29,811 bases of DNA from assembly GCA_000435975.1 (NCBI GenBank), contig FR884134.1, positions 68,686 through 98,496 on the forward strand, read 5' to 3'. Below, in pieces: positions 7,541-15,019 of the stretch. The notes below the pieces were generated by a model, which was given only the letters and a program-made list of their open reading frames with translations, had not been told where the DNA came from and did not search any database. The DNA is from Oscillibacter sp. CAG:241. Lineage in GTDB: Bacteria > Bacillota > Clostridia > Oscillospirales > Oscillospiraceae. Position 1 is the stretch's first letter. Every line of letters begins with the position of its first letter. The position numbers were made by a program, and so were the translations under genes.

Positions 7541-8722
7541 TTATTTCCGCTTGCCTTCTCCGGTGGCCAGCAGCATAACGACGCATCCCGCAGCAGCACA
7601 GGCTACTTCAAACAGCAGCATGCCGCTGACCCCGGCCCGGTCCAGGATCAGTCCGCAGCACAGGGACCCAAAGGCCGACCCAACGCCGGAGGATGCCACG
7701 CTGATCAATGCCTGTCCTTTCACCTGATTGCCCCGATCAATGTGCTCCACCACATAGTACACGGTGGCCGGAGTGAAGATCCCGTACTCAAAAAATTGCA
7801 GCACCGATGCCAGATAGATGGCGGTCATAGACTCCGCCAGCCAGAAAACTACGATCTTCGCCAGAAACGCACCTGCGCACAGACGCAGCAGCCATGCCAG
7901 AGACAGCCTCTGCCGCATCCGGCTGAACAGTCCCATAGCCGGCAGCTCCAGAAACGCCGCCAATGCCAAAGCCGCACCCATGGCTCCGGACCCGGCCCCG
8001 GCCTTCTCCACGATGTGGATCATATAAGTACATGAGGAGCTGTGGCACGCCATCAGCAGTGCGCATGCCGCAAGCAGCAGCACAAACCGGGGATATTTCC
8101 GCAGCAGCTGGAGGTTGGTAAGAACCCGGGGCCTCTCCCCTTCCATTCTGGGAGCCGGCGCTGACCGGAATCGCCACACCGCCAGGGCCAGTATCGCAAA
8201 CAGTCCCGCAAACACCGGAACCACCAGCGTCGGAGCGTACCGCTCCGTCAGCTGACCCAGGAGCAGCACCAGCGCCGCATAGCATGCCGAGCCGATGCCT
8301 CGTCCCAACCCGAAGTTCAGGTCTGCCCCGGCCATCTGCCACTCCATAGCCATGGAGCTGAAAAATGGTTGCGTTGCCGTCAGGCATACGCCGATGAGTA
8401 CATACAGCACCGCCGTCAGCAGGCGGTTGGCTCCCCAGGCCCACATCACTCCCGCCGCGGTCGCCGCCAGACACACCAGCGCCAACCCCAGACGCCGGCT
8501 GGTGAAACGTCCGTCCCGGTCGGCCAGTGCCGCCAGCCCCGGCTGCACCACGATAGGAAGCGTCAGCGCCAGAAACGATACCACGCCGATCTGGCTGTTG
8601 GAAAAGCCCCGGTACAGCAGCAGTACCGTCAAAAAAGCCCATATGGTGGCGTATCCGCCCCAGAACAGGCCCTGTATCAGGGCATAGTGTGCGTTCATCC
8701 GCCGCAGCTGCTTCTCCGGCAT
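7541..8722 (-). CDS. Major facilitator superfamily transporter
   Basis: A 393-residue integral membrane protein with about twelve hydrophobic segments, starting with ALIQGLFWGGYATIWAFLTV and ending in GMLLFEVACAAAGCVVMLLA. Between the second and third segments a GLAALADRDGRFTSRR loop resembles the MFS motif A region. The two-half layout with a charged central loop (RFRSAPAPRMEGERPRVL, about residues 188-205) fits an MFS_1-type secondary transporter. The substrate cannot be told; the N-terminal half resembles sugar or nucleoside-type MFS proteins only loosely. The start at 8722 has an AGGGA ribosome binding site; Met9 is a possible alternative. No neighbouring pathway gene suggests a substrate. 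Confidence 0.85.
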   Translation of the reverse strand: MPEKQLRRMNAHYALIQGLFWGGYATIWAFLTVLLLYRGFSNSQIGVVSFLALTLPIVVQPGLAALADRDGRFTSRRLGLALVCLAATAAGVMWAWGANRLLTAVLYVLIGVCLTATQPFFSSMAMEWQMAGADLNFGLGRGIGSACYAALVLLLGQLTERYAPTLVVPVFAGLFAILALAVWRFRSAPAPRMEGERPRVLTNLQLLRKYPRFVLLLAACALLMACHSSSCTYMIHIVEKAGAGSGAMGAALALAAFLELPAMGLFSRMRQRLSLAWLLRLCAGAFLAKIVVFWLAESMTAIYLASVLQFFEYGIFTPATVYYVVEHIDRGNQVKGQALISVASSGVGSAFGSLCCGLILDRAGVSGMLLFEVACAAAGCVVMLLATGEGKRK

Positions 8723-8755
8723 GGTGCATCCCTCATTTCCTGTTGATTCTACAGG

Positions 8756-8783
8756 ATTTTACCATATTCCCGGCCTCTGTCAA
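8756..8783 (-). promoter_or_regulatory. Promoter of the MFS gene
   Basis: Minus-strand TTGACA (8778-8783), a 16-base spacer and TAAAAT (8756-8761), about 35 bases before the start codon. Confidence 0.65.
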
Positions 8784-8895
8784 GTCCCACGGCGCCGAGG
8801 AAAACCTCCCGCGCTTACTGCGCACGGCGCCGGGTGCCTGCACCGCGGCTTTTGAACGGGAAAACGGAGTCTCTCATCTCCGGAGGTTTTTTGGC

Positions 8896-8924
8896 TTGCA
8901 ACCCGGTCAGGTTTGTGATATAAT
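8896..8924 (+). promoter_or_regulatory. Promoter of the PRK-like kinase gene
   Basis: TTGCAA (8896-8901), a 17-base spacer and TATAAT (8919-8924). The rest of the 255-base divergent gap holds only a weak hairpin-plus-T stretch near 8865-8892 upstream of this promoter. Confidence 0.75.
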
Positions 8925-8957
8925 AAACGATATCATAGGATGGATACGTGTTATCCA
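8916..8957 (+). promoter_or_regulatory. Two operator-like palindromes at the kinase promoter
   Basis: TGATAT (8916-8921) and ATATCA (8930-8935) form a perfect inverted repeat with 8 bases between, overlapping the -10 box and the likely start site. A second perfect repeat, TGGATA (8941-8946) and TATCCA (8952-8957) with 5 bases between, lies just before the ribosome binding site. Either could bind a repressor, and the second could form a leader hairpin. No regulator is encoded beside them. Confidence 0.4.
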
Positions 8958-8977
8958 ATTGAGAGGAGCATTTTTCG

Positions 8978-9904
8978 ATGCGCGTTATCGACCTGGAAAA
9001 TATCAATTATGCCATGCGCAACGAGACGCAGTTTGTTCTGCGCTGTGAGGAGGTATTTCACGACAAGATCAGCGCCGCAGCCGCCGCTATTCTGTCCAAC
9101 CGCCAGGAAAAGCCTGTGGTTGCCCTGACGGGCCCCTCCGGCTCCGGCAAGACCACCACCGCCATGCGGCTTCAGGAGTACCTGCAGAATCTGGGCGTCA
9201 AGGTGTGTCTGCTGAGCATGGACAACTTCTTCCTGCCGCTGGACAAGCGCCCGCCCGAGGCCACAGACTGGGAGTCCCCCTACTGCGTGGATGTGGACAC
9301 CCTGCTGATCTGCATCTCCCAGCTGCTGGACGGCATGGAGGCCGACATTCCCTGGTACGACTTCAAAAATGGCACCACCGGCGGCTATAAAAAAATGCAG
9401 GGCGACAAGGACTGCATCGTCATTGCCGAGGGCATCCACATGCTCAACCCCCTGATTTTCGACAAGCTCCGGGGCATCGCCAACGGCGTGTATGTAGCGC
9501 CCCGGACCCGTATCATCACCAATGACGACAAGATTGTCCGGCCCGAGCAGCTGCGGGTGGCCCGCCGCCTGATCCGGGACTACAACACCCGGGGCCATTC
9601 CCTGCAGGACACCGTGGAGCGGGCCGAGAGCGTGGACCGCGGCGAGGTGAACTACATCATGCCCTACAAGAGCAACGCCGCTATCCACATTGACACCTTC
9701 CACGATTACGAGCCCTGCATTCTGGCCAAGTACCTTAACGAAATTCCCCAGTTCCGCCAGGAGCTGACGCCGGAATATCTGGAAATGCACGGCCTGACGG
9801 ATCTGATGAAGGTGGTGGGCGGAGTTCCGCCGCTGCACACGGCCTACGTCCCCCGCAATTCCATTGTCCGTGAATTTGTAGGCGGCAGCTGCTACCAATA
9901 TTGA
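8978..9904 (+). CDS. Phosphoribulokinase/uridine kinase-family P-loop kinase
   Basis: A 308-residue P-loop kinase-like protein. After about 45 N-terminal residues, the Walker A motif GPSGSGKTTT begins at residue 52. It is followed by VCLLSMDNFFLPLDKRPP, the equivalent of the 'DDFY' substrate segment of uridine kinases, and by IVIAEGIHMLNP, the usual 'EGI' strand. RLIRDYNTRGHSLQDTV resembles the arginine-rich 'RRxxRDxxxRG' lid of the PRK/UdK family. Uridine kinases phosphorylate uridine or cytidine with ATP or GTP; however, the extra N-terminal part and the C-terminal tail make the true substrate uncertain. GAGAGGA at 8961-8967 supports the start. The downstream kinase-like gene begins 41 bases after the stop and probably shares the transcript. 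Confidence 0.85.
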   Translation: MRVIDLENINYAMRNETQFVLRCEEVFHDKISAAAAAILSNRQEKPVVALTGPSGSGKTTTAMRLQEYLQNLGVKVCLLSMDNFFLPLDKRPPEATDWESPYCVDVDTLLICISQLLDGMEADIPWYDFKNGTTGGYKKMQGDKDCIVIAEGIHMLNPLIFDKLRGIANGVYVAPRTRIITNDDKIVRPEQLRVARRLIRDYNTRGHSLQDTVERAESVDRGEVNYIMPYKSNAAIHIDTFHDYEPCILAKYLNEIPQFRQELTPEYLEMHGLTDLMKVVGGVPPLHTAYVPRNSIVREFVGGSCYQY

Positions 9905-9945
9905 TCAAAAGCGCACAATTATTCCCCGAAAGGAGTAGGATCCAT

Positions 9946-10563
9946 ATGAAAATCATCACCATCAGCCGTGAGTTCGGCTCCGGCGGCCGCGAGCTGGGCA
10001 AGCGTCTGGCCGAGGAACTGGGCATCCATTGCTACGACCATGAGATCATCGAGCTGATTGCCAAGGAGCATGGCTTCGACGAGCGGTATGTGGCCAACAT
10101 CTCCGAAAAGTGCATCGAGGCCGCCTATCCCATGACCATCGGCCATCGGTTTGCTATGCCGCCGGTGCAGATCATGGACCAGGGCTTCCAGGTGGCCGCC
10201 GCCCAACAGCAGATCATTGAGAATTTCGCCAAACAGGGCGACTGCGTCATCGTGGGACGCTGCGCCGACGTGATCCTGAAGGACTATCATCCCCTGAACC
10301 TGTTCGTCTATGCCGACGCCGAGTCCAAGATCCAGCGCTGCATCGACCGGGCCCCGGAGGGGGAGCACCTGTCCCGCAATGACATTGCCCGCCGCATGAA
10401 GCAGGTGGACAAAAACCGCGCCCAGTACCGCCAGATGTTCGCCGACAACAAGTGGGGCGCCAAGGAGACATACCATCTGTGCGTCAACACCTCCGGCCAC
10501 GAGATCAAGGATCTGATCCCCGGCCTGGCCGCCTTCGTCCGCTGCTGGTTCGGCGAAAAGTAA
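9946..10563 (+). CDS. Cytidylate kinase-like family protein
   Basis: A 205-residue P-loop protein beginning MKIITISREFGSGGRELGKR, the hallmark of the cytidylate kinase-like family (AAA_26) that is widespread in Clostridia beside, and distinct from, the housekeeping Cmk. Further family features are the CYDHEIIELIAKEHG segment, a CVIVGRCADVIL strand near residue 100, and the DIARRMKQVDKNRAQYRQMF helix. The reaction has not been settled for this subgroup; phosphorylation of CMP or another nucleotide is inferred only from the fold. The ATG at 9946 has AAGGAG about 10 bases upstream; the open frame extends further but those residues look like leader. It closes a two-gene unit with the PRK-like kinase and is followed by a strong terminator. 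Confidence 0.88.
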   Translation: MKIITISREFGSGGRELGKRLAEELGIHCYDHEIIELIAKEHGFDERYVANISEKCIEAAYPMTIGHRFAMPPVQIMDQGFQVAAAQQQIIENFAKQGDCVIVGRCADVILKDYHPLNLFVYADAESKIQRCIDRAPEGEHLSRNDIARRMKQVDKNRAQYRQMFADNKWGAKETYHLCVNTSGHEIKDLIPGLAAFVRCWFGEK

Positions 10564-10575
10564 ATTGTTTCGGAT

Positions 10576-10609
10576 AAAAATCCCTCCGGTGTAAGCCGGA
10601 GGGATTTTT
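10576..10609. terminator. Bidirectional terminator between the kinase pair and fchA
   Basis: A perfect 14-bp stem (10576-10589 with 10596-10609) with a TGTAAG loop, flanked by A and T runs. It can end both the kinase transcript and the hut operon. Confidence 0.92.
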
Positions 10610-10614
10610 CCCGT

Positions 10615-11244
10615 TTATTCCACCATTTCCAGAATGCGTCCATAGATCCGCCGGGACAGCGGCAGGGCCTCGTCCAGCAGGATCTGTCCCCGGGTGCGGT
10701 ACTGGGCGGCAAAGGCCACGTCCCGGATGCTGCCCAGGTTGATGAGGACGTTGAGCCATGCCCCCTGGATGGCGCACCCCAGGTGCAGGGCCGCGCAGCC
10801 CAGGTCGCTGGCCGCATTGGCGTTGGACCGGTCCACCAGCCCCTCCGTCAGGCGCAGCGCCTCCAGCGACAGCTCCATCATCTCAAAGGGGGTCCTGGTG
10901 CAGCCCTGCAGGGCCTGCTGCATGGCCTGCGACCGGGCGGTCTTCTCCTCGTCGGTGCCCTTGGGCATAGCGAACACGGCAGACACGGCGTTGAAGGCCT
11001 CCGTGTCCCGCTGCATCACGTCCAGGAACCGGTGCTCCAGGTCCCGGGCCTTTTCCAGGGTCTCCCGTGCCAGGCCATCGAATTCGGCGTACTTCTTTTT
11101 GCCCACGGTCAAAGACCCCACCATGGCGGTCAGGGCTGCGCCCAGGGCCCCGGCCAGTGCCGCGGCAGACCCGCCGCCGGGAGCCGGTGCGTCGGAGCCC
11201 AGCAGGTCCGCAAAGCCCCGTACCGTCAGTTCAGAAAGCTGCAT
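10615..11244 (-). CDS. fchA: Formimidoyltetrahydrofolate cyclodeaminase
   Basis: A 209-residue cyclodeaminase that turns 5-formimino-tetrahydrofolate into 5,10-methenyl-tetrahydrofolate and ammonia. The N-terminal APAPGGGSAAALAGALGAAL segment (about residues 19-38) is the FTCD C-terminal domain family signature, and the rest is all-helical as expected. In animals this domain is fused to the transferase; here it is a separate gene, as is common in bacteria. It lies 10 bases after ftcD as the last gene of the hut operon, which fixes the role: it recovers the formimino carbon of histidine as a usable one-carbon unit and releases the nitrogen. Confidence 0.93.
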   Translation of the reverse strand: MQLSELTVRGFADLLGSDAPAPGGGSAAALAGALGAALTAMVGSLTVGKKKYAEFDGLARETLEKARDLEHRFLDVMQRDTEAFNAVSAVFAMPKGTDEEKTARSQAMQQALQGCTRTPFEMMELSLEALRLTEGLVDRSNANAASDLGCAALHLGCAIQGAWLNVLINLGSIRDVAFAAQYRTRGQILLDEALPLSRRIYGRILEMVE

Positions 11245-11254
11245 GACGTCCTCC

Positions 11255-12166
11255 TTATTCCATGCCCACCAGGTGATACTCCATCACCTGCTTATGGCAG
11301 TCAAAATTCTCCAGCTTCAGGTAGTATTCCGCGCAGTCCACCAGGGCCTTGGCCGGGGTCAGGCCCACCAGCTCCGTGCCGATAATGCGCACGCCCCACC
11401 GGTCCGCCAGAGCCCGGATCATCTCATAGGCGTAATACAGCGGCGTCCCCTCATAGTTCACCATATTCATGGACACCTGGGCCACGTTCCGGTCCTCCAG
11501 CAGCAGGCCGATGGCCTTGCAGTATTTGAACCCGCCGGAGGAGCCGCGGATGGCCTTGGCGATGGACTTGGCGATCTCCACGTTGTCCGTGTCCAGGTTC
11601 ACGTTGAAGGCCACCAGCGGCATCCGTGCGCCGATGGCGATGATCCCGGCAGTGGGGTGGACCTTCCTTTCGCCGAAATCCGGGGCCCACTCCGGCTGCA
11701 GGAGCTTCTCGGGCATCCCCTCGAACTGTCCCTTGCGGATCTTGGCCAGGTTCACCCGATCCGGAGACGTGGCGGAGTCCTCATACAAAAAGCTGGGGAT
11801 CCGCAGCTCGTCCCAGATACGCCCCGCCACCTGCTTGGACAGCTCCACGCACTCCTGCACAGTCATGCCCATGGTGGGCACAAAGGGGATCACGTCCGTG
11901 GCCCCCATCCGGGGATGGGCGCCCTGATGCTTCGTCAGGTCGATGACCTCCATGGCCCGCTTGGCCAGCCGGAAGGCTGCCTCGCCGATGCCCTCCGGGG
12001 ACCCCACCAGTGTGAACACGCACCGGTTGTGGGTGCCGTCGGACTGCACGTCCAGCACCGTGCACCCGGCCACGGCCTGGGCAGTCTCCACCAGGGCGTT
12101 GAAGGCGGCCTCGTCCCGCTCCCGGCTGACGCTGAAATTGGGGATGCATTCCACAAGCTTCATCAT
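11255..12166 (-). CDS. ftcD: Glutamate formimidoyltransferase
   Basis: A 303-residue enzyme that moves the formimino group from N-formimino-L-glutamate to tetrahydrofolate, leaving glutamate. The N-terminus KLVECIPNFSVSRERDEAAF is typical of the formiminotransferase N-domain, and the DVQSDGTHNRCVFTLVG stretch (about residues 40-56) contains the conserved catalytic-region histidine. KHQGAHPRMGATDVIPFVP follows as expected. The length equals the transferase half alone, so the cyclodeaminase is supplied by the next gene, fchA. GGGAGG about 10 bases upstream fits the ATG at 12166 or the adjacent one at 12163. A 75-base gap with a GC hairpin separates it from hutH. Confidence 0.95.
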   Translation of the reverse strand: MMKLVECIPNFSVSRERDEAAFNALVETAQAVAGCTVLDVQSDGTHNRCVFTLVGSPEGIGEAAFRLAKRAMEVIDLTKHQGAHPRMGATDVIPFVPTMGMTVQECVELSKQVAGRIWDELRIPSFLYEDSATSPDRVNLAKIRKGQFEGMPEKLLQPEWAPDFGERKVHPTAGIIAIGARMPLVAFNVNLDTDNVEIAKSIAKAIRGSSGGFKYCKAIGLLLEDRNVAQVSMNMVNYEGTPLYYAYEMIRALADRWGVRIIGTELVGLTPAKALVDCAEYYLKLENFDCHKQVMEYHLVGME

Positions 12167-12210
12167 ATGTTTTTTCCTCCCGATCCTCTCTTTTTATGCG
12201 CTTCCCGGGA

Positions 12211-12228
12211 CGGGGCCCACAGGCCCCG
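12211..12228 (-). other. Hairpin between hutH and ftcD
   Basis: A 7-bp perfect core (CGGGGCC/GGCCCCG, 12211-12217 with 12222-12228), extended imperfectly by four bases on each side, lies in the only long gap inside the hut operon. It has no U tract, so it may act in mRNA processing or stability rather than termination. Confidence 0.45.
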
Positions 12229-12241
12229 CCCTGGGGAAAAT

Positions 12242-13765
12242 TTACTGCAGCTCTCCGCAGACGGCCTCCGCCGCCTGAGAAATGGCGTGGGCCTTCACCA
12301 GCTTATCCGCCTGCACCATCAGCGGGTGCATGACCACGTCCTCCTCGATGGGTGGGATCACGGTCCGAATGCGGTCGTACACGGCTCGGGTGGCGGGCGA
12401 CAGCTTGTCCTCATCCCGCAGCCACAGGGCCTGGGCCCCGGCAAACAGCTCGATGCCCAGCACCTTCTGGCTGTTGTCCAGGATCATCAGCGCCTTCCGG
12501 GCGGCGGTGGTGCCCATGCTGACGTGGTCCTCCTGGTTGGCCGACGACGGGATGGAGTCCACCGACGCCGGATGGGCGTATATTTTGCTCTCCGACACCA
12601 TGGACGCCGCGGCGTACTGGGCGATCATGAAGCCCGAGTGCACCCCGCCGTGTCTGGTCAGGAAGGCCGGCAGCCCCTCGGACAGGGCCGGATTCACCAG
12701 CCGCTCCAGCCGCCGCTCCGACACGTTGGCGTATTCCGCCAGGGCGATGCCCAGAAAGTCCATGGCCAGGGCCACCGGCTGCCCGTGGAAATTGCCGCCG
12801 GAGATGGCCTCGTCCTCCTCCGGGAAGATCAGGGGGTTGTCGGTGACGGCGTTGATCTCCCGGCTCACTACGCCCCACACATAGCCGATGGCGTCCCGGC
12901 TGGCCCCGTGGATCTGGGGCGTGCAGCGGATGGCGTAGGCGTCCTGCACCTTGTCCGGATTCAGGTCGAAGGACAGCCCGCTGCCCTCCAGCAGCCGCCG
13001 CAGGTTCTCCGCCGCGGTGATCTGCCCCGGCTGGCCCCGCAGGGCGTGTACCTTGGGATCGAAGGCCTTCCGGATGCCGTGCAGGGCCTGGCAGGTCATG
13101 GCGGCGGCGATATCCGCCGTTTTGGCCAGGTCCCGGGCGTCATACACCGCCTGGCAGGCGATGGCCGTCATGATCTGGGTGCCGTTGATCAGGGCCAGGC
13201 CCTCCTTGGCGGCCAGCTGGATGATGTCGATGCCGGCGGCGGCCATGGCCTCCCGGCCCGGCATCACCCGGCCCTGATACTCCGCCTCGCCCTCGCCCAG
13301 CATCACCAGCACCATGTGGGACAGGGGCGCCAGGTCGCCGCTGGCCCCCAGGGACCCCTTCTCCGGGATGATCGGATGGACCCCCCGGTTCAGCATCTGC
13401 AAAAGCGTCTCCATGGTGGACAGGCGGATGCCGGAATTGCCCCGGGCCAGGGCGTTCAGCCGCAGCAGCATAGCCGCCCGCACTACCCGGGTGTCCAGAG
13501 GCTCCCCCATGCCGCAGGCGTGGGAGATGATCAGATTTCTTTGCAGCTGGGCTGTCTCCTCCTCCGGCACAAACACCGTGGAGAACTTGCCGAACCCGGT
13601 GGTCAGGCCGTATACCACGGCCTTGTCCGCCAGCTTCCGGTCCACATAGGCCCGGGCGGCCCGAATCTTCTCCGCCGCCTCCGGCGCGATGGCCACCGTC
13701 TCCCCCTGCCGGGAGACGGCGATGACCTGTTCAATGGTCAGGTCGTGTCCGTTGATATAGATCAT
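12242..13765 (-). CDS. hutH: Histidine ammonia-lyase
   Basis: Histidine ammonia-lyase removes ammonia from L-histidine to give urocanate, the first step of histidine breakdown. The 507-residue length is normal. The Ala-Ser-Gly triad that cyclises into the MIO cofactor is at residues 141-143 within GSLGASGDLAPLSH. The catalytic tyrosine lies in VVYGLTTGFGKF (Tyr52), and QEDHVSMGT and FHGQPVALAMD are further family blocks. It is the third gene of the operon, starting 12 bases after hutI ends. It is placed here and not with the tyrosine/phenylalanine lyases because of the surrounding hut genes. Confidence 0.97.
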   Translation of the reverse strand: MIYINGHDLTIEQVIAVSRQGETVAIAPEAAEKIRAARAYVDRKLADKAVVYGLTTGFGKFSTVFVPEEETAQLQRNLIISHACGMGEPLDTRVVRAAMLLRLNALARGNSGIRLSTMETLLQMLNRGVHPIIPEKGSLGASGDLAPLSHMVLVMLGEGEAEYQGRVMPGREAMAAAGIDIIQLAAKEGLALINGTQIMTAIACQAVYDARDLAKTADIAAAMTCQALHGIRKAFDPKVHALRGQPGQITAAENLRRLLEGSGLSFDLNPDKVQDAYAIRCTPQIHGASRDAIGYVWGVVSREINAVTDNPLIFPEEDEAISGGNFHGQPVALAMDFLGIALAEYANVSERRLERLVNPALSEGLPAFLTRHGGVHSGFMIAQYAAASMVSESKIYAHPASVDSIPSSANQEDHVSMGTTAARKALMILDNSQKVLGIELFAGAQALWLRDEDKLSPATRAVYDRIRTVIPPIEEDVVMHPLMVQADKLVKAHAISQAAEAVCGELQ

Positions 13766-13777
13766 GTTCCGTTCCTC

Positions 13778-15010
13778 CTACTCCTCATGCACGATCCGTC
13801 CCTTCTTCATCACCGTGCCCACCAGGTTGCTGCCGAACCGATAGCACACATAGTCCAGGTCCGGCGCGTTCCACAGCAGCAGATCCGCCTGCTTCCCCGG
13901 CTCCACGGAGCCGATGGTCCCGGCCCGGCCGATGGCGGCGGCGGCATTCAGCGTCACCGCCGTCAGCACCTCCTCCGGCGTCATCCGGTATTTCAGGCAC
14001 GCGATGTTCATGGCCAGCTGCAGACTGCTGCCGGGGCAGGACCCGGGATTGAAGTCCGTGGCCACCGCCACCGGCACCCCGGCCTCGATCATTTCCCTGG
14101 CCGGGGCATAGGCCGCCCCCAGATAGAAGCTGGTGGCCGGCAGACAGCACGCCACGGCGCCTCCCGCCGCCAGACTCCGGATCCCCTCCGGCGGGCACAC
14201 GATCAGGTGCTCGGCGCTGATGGCCCCGATGTCCCCCGCCAGCTGGGAGCCGCCGATGGCGTCGATCTCGTCGGCGTGGACCTTAGGCCGCAGCCCGTGG
14301 CGCAGTCCGGCCTCCAGAATGGTCCGGGACTCCTCCGCCGTAAACACACCTGTCTCGCAGAACACATCGCAGAACTCCGCCAGCCCCTCCCGGGCCGCCC
14401 GGGGGATCATCTCCTGGCACAGCAGGCGGATGTATGCCTCCCGCCGTCCCCGGTATTCCTCCGGCAGGGCATGGGCCCCCATAAATGTGGCCGCCAGCTC
14501 CACCGGCTGCGTTTCCTTCAGCCGCCGGATGACCCGCAGCTGCTTCATCTCCTGCTCCGGGTCCAGGCCGTATCCGCTTTTTGCCTCGCAGGTGGTCACG
14601 CCCATCCGCAGCATTTCCGCCAGGACCGCTTCCGCCTTGTGCGCCAGCTGCTCCTCCGACGCCGCCCGGGTGGCCCGGACGGTGGACAGAATGCCGCCTC
14701 CCTGGGCCAGAATGTCCAGATACGGCACGCCCCGGAGCTTCTGCCCCAGCTCGTTCTGCCGCCAGCCGCCGAAGATCAGGTGGGTATGGGCGTCCACCAG
14801 TCCCGGGGTCATCAGCCGCCCTCCGGCGTCCAGAAGGGTGTCGCCGGCCTCCGGGACAGGCTGTCCCTGTCCCACGGCGGCGATTTTTCCGCCCTCCACG
14901 GCCACCCAGGCGTCCCGCAGCAGGGTAATCTCCCCCTGCTGCCGTCCCCGCCGGGCGGAATCCCCCCGGGGGGTGGCCAGCAGGCCGATGTTTGTGATAT
15001 AGGTGGTCAT
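13778..15010 (-). CDS. hutI: Imidazolonepropionase
   Basis: A 410-residue amidohydrolase-superfamily enzyme that opens the ring of 4-imidazolone-5-propionate to give N-formimino-L-glutamate. The metal-binding HxH is at residues 75 and 77 in GLVDAHTHLIFGG, and later metal or catalytic positions are in KVHADEIDAIGG and ATDFNPGSCPG. LIFGGWRQNEL is a HutI-specific block. It lies 9 bases after hutU and 12 bases before hutH, so it is translated as part of one operon mRNA. Nothing unusual is seen. Confidence 0.96.
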   Translation of the reverse strand: MTTYITNIGLLATPRGDSARRGRQQGEITLLRDAWVAVEGGKIAAVGQGQPVPEAGDTLLDAGGRLMTPGLVDAHTHLIFGGWRQNELGQKLRGVPYLDILAQGGGILSTVRATRAASEEQLAHKAEAVLAEMLRMGVTTCEAKSGYGLDPEQEMKQLRVIRRLKETQPVELAATFMGAHALPEEYRGRREAYIRLLCQEMIPRAAREGLAEFCDVFCETGVFTAEESRTILEAGLRHGLRPKVHADEIDAIGGSQLAGDIGAISAEHLIVCPPEGIRSLAAGGAVACCLPATSFYLGAAYAPAREMIEAGVPVAVATDFNPGSCPGSSLQLAMNIACLKYRMTPEEVLTAVTLNAAAAIGRAGTIGSVEPGKQADLLLWNAPDLDYVCYRFGSNLVGTVMKKGRIVHEE

Positions 15011-15019
15011 AGCCCCTCC

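Noticed and set aside
7531..7550. Tandem 10-base repeat (TTATTTCCGC twice) at the end of the MFS gene
   Set aside because: Only two copies at a stop codon; probably a small slippage duplication that leaves the gene intact.
8865..8892. Terminator before the PRK-like kinase gene
   Set aside because: The stem is only 5 bp, T6 begins four bases after it, and it lies upstream of the kinase promoter, with no plus-strand gene before it to terminate.
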